A stretch of DNA of 64,000 nucleotides from Patiria pectinifera (lineage: Eukaryota > Echinodermata > Asteroidea > Valvatida > Asterinidae): the NCBI GenBank assembly GCA_029964075.1, contig CM057138.1, positions 12,704,932 through 12,768,931 on the forward strand, given 5' to 3'. The notes beneath the pieces were generated by a model. The model saw only the letters and a program-made list of their open reading frames with translations. It made no database searches and was not told where the DNA came from. Below, in pieces: positions 38,553-48,490 of this stretch. The position numbers and the translations under genes are program-made. The number at the start of each line of letters is the position of its first letter. The stretch's first letter is position 1.

Positions 38553-41500
38553 TTATAGTCCCTGGGATAGGGCCATTTAATCGCAAAATTTTATGATTAA
38601 TCTTAATATTGTTTTCCGTTGTAGGATACCTTGGGACATCTGAAAATGGTGCTCTTAAGTTGCACAGCCGGTATTTTTGCCTTCCAGCTCCAAAAAGCTG
38701 ATATTTTGGGGGCTTATTTTTTGAGAAACGGCTAAAATCATATTTTGGGCCTCTGCTCTCTCCAAAATGGTCCCGTCGTGACCTGTTTGCACTTTTTAGC
38801 ATCCTGATAGGATGGGTAAACAAGAAAAAATATGGTTGGTCCCAAGTTTATCCGTTTTCGTGTTCCCAGGGCATATATTGCTTTGCGGACACCCCCCAAA
38901 TCCTGTGACTTTGCCCTGTTTGGGGACAGAAATGAGTTTGAAACTCACACTTATTCCAAAGATACACACTTTCTTTATAATTTAAAAACTGCCTGAGGCC
39001 ACAAGCTTTAATTTAAGTGGTAGATAAGCTTTCTGTCTTGAAAATTTGGCTCGCTAAGGCCATTTTTGCTTCCCCTACCCCTAAATCACTCAAAACGGCT
39101 GTATAGTGGTTGGCATGGCAAACCTATTGTGCATTTTATGATAACAGTGCCAAATTTGGTGCAGAGATAGACCAATATCATATCAACAAATGTGGATATT
39201 GGAGCATCGCAGATCTGGCCCTTGATGGCCGTGAGAGCCGTCATTTTAAAAGTGCTGAGTCATGCTGAGTCAGCACTATTTTGTGCTAACATGTTTTTCT
39301 GCCTTTTTTCTACACGCTTGGATGGGAAACAGGCATAAACAATGGATTTTCTTTCAATACCTTATTGAAAAAAAAACCCTAAATAATGCCTGCCAGGTGA
39401 TGTCAGGCCTGGCTACACCTGCAAGAATTGTACTGCACTGTAATGTAGAACACAGACGTATATATGTTGTCCTACACAAAGTTCTGACTCGCCAAAAATG
39501 ACGTCCTGACAATGTTTAAGACCATCAACTATCATAGCAGAAATGGGTCTGGCAAAAACCTTGCCACACAAATAAAAATCAACTGATTTTAGTCACAAAG
39601 AATGCTGAATCAGCATTTTGTTTAAATGCAATTCTGTTTCAAGCTTCGGTGAAAAAAAAAAAAAACATTTCTAGGTCATTTTTATCACCGTTAACCTTAG
39701 TTTCCGTATACAGACATGCTTGTAAAATGCAGCGATGGTGATTCTTTGTTATTTATTGGGTGTCGAGGGACAAGCTGGCTAAAAGTTGGAGGGGGTGGGG
39801 GCGGGGTTTGGACTGTGAACAATATCTATGCACATTCTAATATGTTGCATTTGTTGTCTATTATGTACAAATAAGTGAAAATATGTCATGGGAACACCAT
39901 TTGGGGAAAACTTACAGAGCACATTTATAACAATATATATTTGCTAAAAGAAAAGGCCTGTATGGTTGCAGACCAGTAAATAAACTTCCACAGACCCCAA
40001 TGGTGAATGCTCCCACTTCAGAAATTCGGGAAAAATACTCACAACACTCCAAGGTGTTCGAGACACACATCAAATTAAAGCTTATTTCATTATCTTTCAT
40101 TTTCTTTTCAATTTTTTTGGGGGGTCGGTCATCTGATGACTTTTAGGAGACATTTCTATCCGAAGATGATCACCACTGAAAATAGTCCTGAAGCCCATCG
40201 CCATTATAAAAAACGATGCCTACACTCCATTGCAAAATAGAGCGCTTTGCCCCAATTTATCCAAATTGAACGGAACTACAAGCTCACAGTCCTGTGCACG
40301 GCTTCCACCCATATTTTTTACAAACACTCAAGTTCATGACCCACAGCATACTCAAATACTGAAGATTTTGAGGGCATGCAAATCGTGATTTGGCCGGCGA
40401 AGGCAATTTCGGACCGATTTACTGGTCTGCAACCATGCACTGGGATAATTGTTTCGGGGGGGGGGGGGGCAGAACACGATCCCGCCTCCCCCACGATCCT
40501 TTCTCCCCCGGGGCCATGTCCAAAATTCTCGGATTGGTTTGTATAATGTATTTCATTAATTACACGTTTTTAGTGCAGCCCGGGCATGTTGGTCAGTGAC
40601 AGGTCCAACTTAACGAAGTCTTACAGCTACAGAAACTTTTCTAAATTGCTTCCACACAACGAAATAAGCAAAACGAATACAACCAATGGATTTTGATATT
40701 TTAGTTGGTTTGGGAAAAACGGATGACAAAATGTGGCATAGTAGGGACCCCCTGCAAACTGACCTCCCTCAACGGTGGATTAAAGAAGGAGGGCGGGGGG
40801 GGGGGGGACAACGGGGCCACGCCCCCCTTTGTTTTTAGTTACGTCGCTCAAAAAGGCAGCTATTGCGTACACCGCCCACAAAACTCAACAAAAACAATAA
40901 ACCTGTACCCACTCCCCTTGTTTTCCATATTAAACACATTTTTTTTGGGGGGGGGGATCTAGTTGAAGAAAAAATATGTCCAAAAATGTCCGCCCCAAAT
41001 TTAATAGAAAAACATGGGGAGGAGGTGCACATTTATTGTTTTTGTTGAGTTTTGTGAGTGATGTATGCAATAGCTGCCTGTTTAGCGACGTAACTAGAAA
41101 GAAAGAGGGGCGTGGCCCCATTGCCTCCCCTCCCCCGCCCTCCCCCTTTAATCCGCCGTTGGGGGAGGTCAGTTTGTGGGGTTTCACCCCACTATGCCAC
41201 TGTTTGTCATCCGTTTTTTTTCCAAACCAACAGAAATGTCATATCTCTAATTCATTGGTATCATTTTGCTTATTTTGTTGTGTGGAAGAAATTTCAAAAA
41301 GTTTCTATAGCTATATAAGACTTCGTTAAGTTGGACCCGTTTACCATGCGTGCCCGGGCTGCACTAAAAAACGTGTAATTAATTAAATACATGTACAAAA
41401 AAAATCAATTTTTTTATGGACAGATTGGACACGATCGGGAATGTGGGGCATTGCCCCAGGGGAGGGAGGATCGTGGGGGAAGGTGGGGTCATGTTCGCCC

Positions 41501-42985
41501 CCCCCCCCCTGAATAAAATTATCCTAGTGCGTATATATAGGCCATATTTTTTTTAGCAAATGTACATTGTAACGGTATACCTAAATGTGTTATGTAAGTT
41601 TTCCCTAACTGGTGTTCCCATGACATATTTACACCCATTTGCACATACTAGACCACATGTACTAGGAATTTGATATGCATAGATATTGTTGATAGTCCAA
41701 ACCCCACCCCCTGCGCCCCCCCCCACCCCTCCAACCTTTAACCACCTTTTCCTTCGACACCCCACAAATCACCATCACTGCATTTTACAAGCATGTCTGT
41801 AAACAGATACCATGGTTAACTTTATGAACATGACCTAGCAATCTTTTTTTTTTCACCTAAGCTTGAAACATAATTGCATTTAAAAAATGCTGATTCAGCA
41901 TTTTTTGTGACTAAAATCAGTTGATTTCTATTTGTGGAGCAAGGTTTTTGCCAGACCCATTCCTGCTATGATAGTGGATGGTCTTACACATTGTCAGAAC
42001 GTCATTTTTGGCGAGTCAGAACTTGAATTCCCAACTAACTTTGTGTAGGACAATACGTCTGTATTCTACATTACAGTGCAGTACAATTCTTGCAGGTGTA
42101 GCCAGGCCTGACATCACCTGGCAGGCATTATTAAGTTTTTTTCAATGACGTATTAAAAGAAAATCCATTGTTTATGTCTGTTTCGCCTCCAAGCGTGTAA
42201 AAAAAAAAGCCAGAAAAACATGTTAGCCTCCATATTGCACGAGAAAACGCATTGCAAAATAGTGCTGACTCAGCATGACTCAGCACTTTTAAAATGATGG
42301 CTCCCACGGCCATCAAGGGCCAGATCTGCGATGCTTCAATATCCACATTTGTTGATATGATATTGGTCTATCTCTGTACCAAATTTGGCACTGTTATCAT
42401 AAAATGCACAATAGGTTTGCCATGCCAACCACTATACAGCCGTTTTGAGTGATTTAGGGGTAGGGGAAGCAAAAATGGCCATAGCGAGCCAAATTTTCAA
42501 GACAGAAAGCTTATCTACCACTTAAATTAAAGCTTGTGGCCTCAGGCAGTTTTTAAATTATAAAGAAAGTGTGTATCTTTGGAATAAGTGTGAGTTTCAA
42601 ACTCATTTCTGTCCCCAAACAGGGCAAAGTCACAGGATTTGGGGGGTGTCCGCAAAGCAATATATGCCCTGGGAACACGAAAACGGATAAACTTGGGACC
42701 AACCATATTTTTTCTTGTTTACCCATCCTATCAGGATGCTAAAAAGTGCAAACAGGTCACGACGGGACCATTTTGGAGAGAGCAGAGGCCCAAAATATGA
42801 TTTTAGCCGTTTCTCAAAAAATAAGCCCCCAAAATATCAGTTTTTTGGAGCTGGAAGGCAAAAATACCGGCTGTGCAACTTAAGAGCACCATTTTCAGAT
42901 GTCCCAAGGTATCCTACAACGGAAAACAATATTAAGATTAATCATAAAATTTTGCGATTAAATGGCCCTATCCCAGGGACTATTA
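38553..42985. mobile_element. 4.4-kb palindromic (long-TIR) element
   Basis: 38556 to 42982 reads as one giant inverted repeat. It begins TAGTCCCTGGGATAGGGCC and ends with the exact complement; a 3-bp TTA on both sides may be the target duplication. Arms of roughly 2.0-2.4 kb meet around 40950-40990. The outer 700 bp match almost perfectly, the inner parts only about 85% by eye, with several indels. One 475-bp insertion is present in the left arm only. The paired ORFs at 38527-38823 and 42715-43014 are just the two arms of the palindrome. No transposase was recognised. Superfamily unknown; foldback-type non-autonomous transposon is the best description. Confidence 0.8.
39962..40436. mobile_element. 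475-bp TIR element nested in the palindrome's left arm
   Basis: Begins ATGGTTGCAGACCAGTAAAT and ends with the exact complement (20 bp). The corresponding place in the right arm (about 41535-41555) reads straight through without it, so the right arm is the empty site. Non-coding interior. The target duplication is at most 2 bp (AT or TA), which would fit mariner-like or Harbinger-unlike insertion, not resolvable here. Confidence 0.7.
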
Positions 42986-43128
42986 ATCTTACATGTAAAT
43001 GTAAAAACCACTAGATATTTAAGAAAACACTGTCATAGCAATGAAACTTAAAATTACAAAAACAAGACCTACATTTAAAATAGATAATAGTAAAACCTTA
43101 TACGAATGCCTTTGTAAAAAGAAAAGTC

Positions 43129-43662
43129 TTAAAGGGAATGTACATCATTGGCTTTTGCTGTAATTTTCAGAAATGAACTATTTGAGGGGTTATTATAATA
43201 GATCAAATATTGTTACACTGACATTTTTGAAGTTTTGTGTTTGAAAAGGTTGGAAAAACCAAGAAAAAACAAAAATGTTCAAGTAGTCTGGTTCCCTGAC
43301 TCCACAAAAGATAAAATGGATCAATTTATAGATGATGGAAAACTGTAAGGCAATGGAACCAGTCTAGCTGGCCTGCACCCGTTCATGAACATGTAACCAA
43401 TAGCAAACAAAATTTGGACTGAAAAAATGGTCAATTTGAAGCACTAGTTGAAAAATAGTTAGGTTTTTCCAACGCTGGTCGGCCGACCACCGTTGGAAAT
43501 GTATACAAAACTACCATTTTCTTGAAAATGACTTCACACCAGGTGCCATAATTTTACAAGATGCTTGAGACTGTCATTAACCAACATCCTAGAAAGGTAT
43601 TTCGTAAAAACTTGGTAGTTTTATTTTTCGATGTTTGCAACTGTTGTACGGATTCCCTTTAA
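43129..43662 (+). mobile_element. TTAA MITE copy 4
   Basis: The element is 43133-43658, with TTAA at 43129-43132 and 43659-43662. The ends are more diverged than in copy 3. The central hairpin is present at 43469-43496 with one mismatch. Lies only about 145 bp right of the large palindrome. Confidence 0.85.
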
Positions 43663-43903
43663 GCTTAGTCTTAAAAACTGTTACAGACTGAACAGACTGA
43701 AGTACCGATACCAGTATGGTACACATGTACACTGTTCATGATTTGTGAGAAATGCATTAATTAGGCCCTATAACATGTACTACCGGTATGTAGTTATTTT
43801 AGTTCAGATCATAAAAATGTAATTTCTTTAAAAGTGTAGTGCAACATATGAAAATTTACACCAATAAAACCTTGGATTCAAGTTGGTTATACCCGGTATC
43901 GTA

Positions 43904-44058
43904 CAGGCATGCAGCTGGGAATTTAGAAATAAAACACGGAAATTACAGACCACACAAGACTTTGTACAGTTTTTTTTTTTTCAATTTGTAACATTTACAT
44001 GAGAAGCAAAAAAATGAAGAAGAGGAAATCAGCGGATCCAAGGAATGCTGCATGACTG
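43904..44058. repeat. Small TIR repeat, copy 2
   Basis: Starts CAGGCATGCAGCTGGGA and ends GCTGCATGACTG. Diverged relative of 4656-4798, with an enlarged T run in the middle. Confidence 0.45.
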
Positions 44059-44097
44059 AATATATATTCTACATACGTGTACAAAATGTTGCTACTT

Positions 44098-44631
44098 TTA
44101 AAGGGAATATATATATATATACATTATTTGCTTTTGCTGTAATTTTCAGAAATGGATGGAATTGGGGGGTTGGAAATATATAGCAAATATAGTTACACTG
44201 ACTTTTGAGGTTTTGGGTTCGAAAATGCTATAAAAACCAAGAAAAACAATCATTTTCCTGTAGTCTGGTTCCCCGACTCCATATAAGAAAAAAAAGAGCA
44301 GTTTACATACATTGGGGAATTGTAAGGTCAGGGAACCCGAGTCTAGCTGGCTTGTACCCGTTCATAGGTGTGTAGTCGATTGCAAACAAGTGCGATGGTC
44401 AATTGGGGCCAGTATTTGAAAAAAAGCCAGTTGTTTCCAACGCTGGTCGGCCACGACCAGCGTTGGAAATTGATAAAAAAATACCACTTTTCTTGAAAAT
44501 GACAGTATACCAGGTGCCATGATTTAACAGGATGCTTTACACTGTCATTCACTAACAGTCCAGAAAGGTATTTCAAAATGATTTGGTAGTTTAATTTTTT
44601 GATGTTTGCAAATGTTGTATTTTCCCTTTAA
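44098..44631 (+). mobile_element. TTAA MITE copy 5
   Basis: The element is 44102-44627, with TTAA at 44098-44101 and 44628-44631. An AT dinucleotide expansion (44108-44121) has grown just inside the left end. The central hairpin is present at 44437-44466. Same orientation as copy 4, 435 bp away. Confidence 0.87.
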
Positions 44632-44667
44632 GGCACACTCATTCACTCAAAGATATGACCTCTTTAA

Positions 44668-44760
44668 TTATGTTACTGTTGGAGGCCATGGAAGAAGTTG
44701 AACAATGGGGTCTTGTGAAAGACCTAAAATGGTGGATCAAAAGGAACAAAAAATGGACGG
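44668..44760 (+). other. Weak exon-like ORF with a splice donor
   Basis: An open frame beginning near MTSLIMLLLEAMEEVEQWG and continuing through a tryptophan- and lysine-rich stretch (LKWWIKRNKKW) runs to a possible donor GTAAGA at about 44761. The composition is unlike the surrounding AT-rich noise and faintly recalls the N-terminal region of Harbinger-type transposon proteins, but I could not identify a partner exon. It may be chance. Confidence 0.2.
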
Positions 44761-44840
44761 GTAAGAGCTACATGTAGTACATGTTTGCTCCTTCAAATCT
44801 TACAATATTTACGCCTCCACGTACACATACAGGTACAGAT

Positions 44841-44961
44841 ATCATACAAATTTAGCAACATAATTTAATGCAAATGAGGTACATGTACCGGTAGGTGTAC
44901 ATTCATCTCAACTCTTAAAATTTGCAAAAAGAAACTTACAAAAAATGTAATATGGACACAT
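44841..44961 (+). repeat. 121-bp direct repeat, left copy
   Basis: Starts ATCATACAAATTTAGCAACA and ends GGACACAT. The copy at 48370-48490 has the same length, the same orientation and roughly 85-90% identity by eye. The pair encloses the whole hairpin-satellite complex. Confidence 0.85.
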
Positions 44962-45870
44962 TACCAGCAAAGTACATGTTACCTCCACAAAATTGTTATG
45001 TACGTCAACTCACTACACTTGATATACTGTCCACTACTCTTCTTTAAACTGTCTAAAACATCATAAAGCTAAAATATCTAGTGCTTTTTAACATACAATG
45101 AAGTGTACAAATGTATACATCTGTGCATGTATAGTATTATTATACTGCGATATAACTACTTCGCGATTCGACGTCATGGTGACTATAATCACGTGCGTAA
45201 ACCTAGCTCAATGCAGTGACGAGTCAGGTTCCTGCCGCGCCGCACAGGGGCCAATTTAGAAGACATGATGAAAATGCAGTTACTAGTCTGTGCACGGCTA
45301 TGTGATCGATAGCGCTAGCATGGCTATACATGTATACATGTATGTTGTAGATGCATTGCAGGCACGTGCACTGTCAACTGGTCGGATTCGACATCGTAAA
45401 AATGCCAAGAAAACACAGATGGAGAAGGAACATTTTTGCAAGTTAATTCACAGAATTGATCCAGCTTGTGTATGTACATGTACCGTATTTTCAGTGTTCA
45501 AGAGTTCATTTTACATGTAAGGTCGCACTACTCGTACGTGTACATTGTATTTGGAGTGATACATGCAGCGTGTTCCCGAAATTTTCGACCGTAAAAACGA
45601 GGTCTGTTGGCCACGCCCATATGCACAGTGCATCACACACTTCAGAGTTTGGCCAGCTTCCCGTCTTGACAAGCGTTGTGCATATGGTGCGAACGACCTA
45701 AATTTTCCATTATGTTGTAAGAGTTATTGAACGTAAATTTATTGACAATAATTAAGGTAGGTTTTATTCACTTTTTGTGGCCATTTTGTGTAGCTTTCGT
45801 AGTGCAATGGAAATAGTTTAGGCCAAAACTTCACCCATTCAGCAGTTCTACTGTTAACAAAAATAATTTG

Positions 45871-46260
45871 CATACCGATACGTGATCAATTGTTGCAAAA
45901 AATTGGGGCTTACCCGCATTTCGCAACACAATACGCAGCAATGGTCAACATTAGGGGTAAAAAAAATTCAGCGCTTTCTTAGTCCAAAAAAAAAAAATAT
46001 GGTAATCATACCAGTACGTGATCAATTGTTGCGAAATAGAGGGACTTACCCACATTTCGCAATGCAGCACAATAAACAGCATGCAGGTACACATGCTTTA
46101 TTGAGATGTGGGAAAAAGGCAACCTCAGCAGTTCCACAGTTAACCCCCCCCCCCCAAAAAAAATGCATACCGGTACGTGATCAATTGTTGCGAAATAGTG
46201 GGACTTACAAAATGTGTACCCACATTTCGCAACACAACACAATTATACACAGCATGCACT
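45871..46260. repeat. Satellite unit A, first block
   Basis: Three units of a ~150-170-bp repeat with core GATCAATTGTTGCGAAATAG. The first unit (from 45871) is degenerate; those from 46003 and 46165 are clearer. Each carries an inverted pair TTGCGAAAT..GTGGG / CCCAC..ATTTCGCAA that can form a 16-bp stem with a short loop. Confidence 0.8.
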
Positions 46261-46289
46261 CATCGATTGTAGAGAGGAGAGACATATGA

Positions 46290-46550
46290 ATTTAAAGCTT
46301 CCGTATACGTGATAAATTATCGCAGTAACACGGTATCCAGGAATAGGTATCTCTGATTTCTGGATTTCTGTGATAAATTATCACAGTAACGCGGTATCGC
46401 GGAAGGAAATTTCTCTGATTTCTGGATTTCTGTGATAAATTATCGCAGTAACACAGTATCGAGGAATATCTAGGTACATGTATCTCTGATTTCTTGATTT
46501 CTGCGATAAATTATCGCGGTAACGCGGTATCACGGTATCACGGAAGGCAA
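46290..46550. repeat. Satellite unit B array, forward
   Basis: About four copies of a 62-65-bp unit containing GATTTCTGTGATAAATTATC and ending GTAACGCGGTATCG. The heart of each unit is a palindrome such as GCGATAAATTATCGC. The array ends in GGCAATTCAAGCTTCCGTAG, a junction sequence that recurs. Confidence 0.85.
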
Positions 46551-47424
46551 TTCAAGCTTCCGTAGTTAAACCCCCCCCCCCCAAAAAAAAAATAAGCATA
46601 CCGGTACGAGATCAATTGTTGCGAAATAGTGGGACTTACCCACATTTCGCAACAATTAAAGCACAATACACAGCATGCAGATGTACACATGAAATGAGGG
46701 AACAAAAGCAACCTCAGCAGCTCCACAGTTTCCCCCCCCCCCCCCCAAAAAAAAATAAGCATACCGGTAGGCCTATGTGATCAATTGTTGCGAAATAGTG
46801 GGACTTACCCTCATTTCGCAACACAACACAATATACACAGCATGCAGGTTTACATGCTTTATTGACATGAGGGGAAAAAAAGCAACCTCAGCAGTTCCAC
46901 AGTTAACCCCCCCCCCCCCCCCAAATAAATAAGCATACCAGTACCTGATCAATTGTTGCGAAATAGTGGGACTTACCCACATTTCGCAACAAAGCACAAT
47001 ACACAGCATACAGGTACACATGACATGAGGGGGAAAAAGCAACCTCAGCAGTTCCACAGTTAACACCCCCCCCCCCATTAAATAAGCATACCGGTAGGAG
47101 ATCAATTGTTGCGAAATAGTGGGACTTACCCACATTTAGGCCTACGTGATCAATTGTTGCAAAATAGTGGGACTTACCCACATTTCGCAACACAACACAA
47201 TATACACAGCATGCAGGTTTACATGCTTTATTGACATGAGGGAAAAAAAGCAACCTCAGCAGTTCCACAGTTAACCCCCAAAAAATAAGCATACCGGTAG
47301 GCCTACGTGATCAATTTTTGCGAAATAGTGGGACTTACCCACATTTCGCGACAAAACACAATACACAGCATGCAGGTACACATGACATGAGGGGGAAAAA
47401 GCAACCTCAGCAGTTCCACAGTTA
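46551..47424. repeat. Satellite unit A array, main block
   Basis: Six unit starts (core GATCAATTGTTGCG at about 46610, 46779, 46947, 47100, 47147, 47310); the 47100 unit is cut to about 48 bp. Units carry long C runs and the 16-bp hairpin stem. The ORFs on the minus strand here are repeat translations. Confidence 0.85.
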
Positions 47425-47690
47425 ACTACGGAAGCTTGAATTGCCTTCCGCGATACCGCGTTACTGTGATAAATTATTGCAGAAATCCGGAATTCAAAGA
47501 TAAATCCTTCCTCGATACTGCGTTACTGTGATAATTTATTACAGAAATCCAGAATTCAAAGATACTTATTCCTCGATACCGCGTTACCGTGATAATTTAT
47601 TACAGAAATTCAGAATTCAGAGATACCTATTCCCAGATACCGCGTTACCGTGAAAACTTATCGCAGAAATCCGGAATTCAAAGACAAATC
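47425..47690. repeat. Satellite unit B array, inverted
   Basis: Opens with CTACGGAAGCTTGAATTGCC, the inverted form of the junction at 46540-46565, followed by about four B units on the opposite strand. Confidence 0.85.
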
Positions 47691-48240
47691 GGTAACGAGG
47701 AAGGAATTATCTTTGAATTCTGGATTTCTGTGATAAATAATTCACGGTAACGGGGTATCGAGGAAGGGATTATCTTTGAATTCCGGATTTCTGTGATAAG
47801 TTATCGCGGTAACGCGGTATCGAGGAAGGAATTATCTCTGAATTCAGGATTTCTGTTGTAAATTATCACGGTAACGCCGCGGCGGGCGGGTATCGAGGAA
47901 TACGTATCTTTGAATTCTGGATTTCTGTGATAAATTATCACAGTAAGGCGGTATTGAGGAAGGATTTATCTTTGAATTCCGGATTTCTGTGAAAAATATC
48001 ACGGTAACGTGGTATCGAGGAAGGATTTATCTTTGAATTCCGGATTTCTGCGATAAATTATCACAGTAACGCAGTATCGAGGAAGGATTTATCTTTGAAT
48101 TCTGGAGTTATTTCTGTGATAAATTATCACGGTAATGCGGTATCGCGGAAGGCAATTCAAGCTTCCGTAGTTAGCCCCCCCCTAAAATACCGGTACGTGA
48201 TCAATTGTTGCGAAATAGAGGGATTTAGTGGGACTTTCCA
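47691..48240. repeat. Satellite unit B array, forward, with terminal A unit
   Basis: About seven forward B units, turning round head-to-head with the inverted array near 47690. It closes with the same junction (GGCAATTCAAGCTTCCGTAG at about 48150-48170) and a single partial A unit to about 48240. Confidence 0.85.
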
Positions 48241-48369
48241 GTACGTGCCGTCTGCATCACACCTGTGGAGAGGGCACCCTCTTTCGAGCACTGCTCCATC
48301 TGTAGGGCATGACGCCACAGTATTTATTGTAAAACAAACCATAATAATGATGTTTATGGAGAACAGTCC

Positions 48370-48490
48370 ATCATACAAATTTAGCAACATAATTCAATGC
48401 AAACGAGGCACATACATGTACATGTATGTATTCATTTCAACTCTTAGAATTTGCAAAAAGAAACTTACATAAAATGTAACACGGACACAT
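48370..48490 (+). repeat. 121-bp direct repeat, right copy
   Basis: Partner of 44841-44961. The interior differs mostly where an ACATGTAC word lies. Confidence 0.85.

Noticed and set aside
38556-42982. The palindrome as an assembly or library artefact
   Set aside because: An artefact would give identical arms. Here the inner arms differ by many substitutions and indels and one arm carries a 475-bp insertion, so the structure is old and real. Long-read support would still be welcome.
38527-43014. Two nearly identical 98-residue ORFs on opposite strands (38527-38823 and 42715-43014) as a duplicated gene
   Set aside because: They are the same stretch of the two palindrome arms; no start context, homology or splice signals.
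46006-47292. Several minus-strand ORFs of 74-129 residues
   Set aside because: All are translations of satellite unit A, with repeated ISQQLI and GGGG strings from the repeat core and C runs.
46290-48150. CRISPR-like array
   Set aside because: Regular repeats are present, but they are head-to-tail satellite units with no unique spacers and no cas genes, in a eukaryotic intron.
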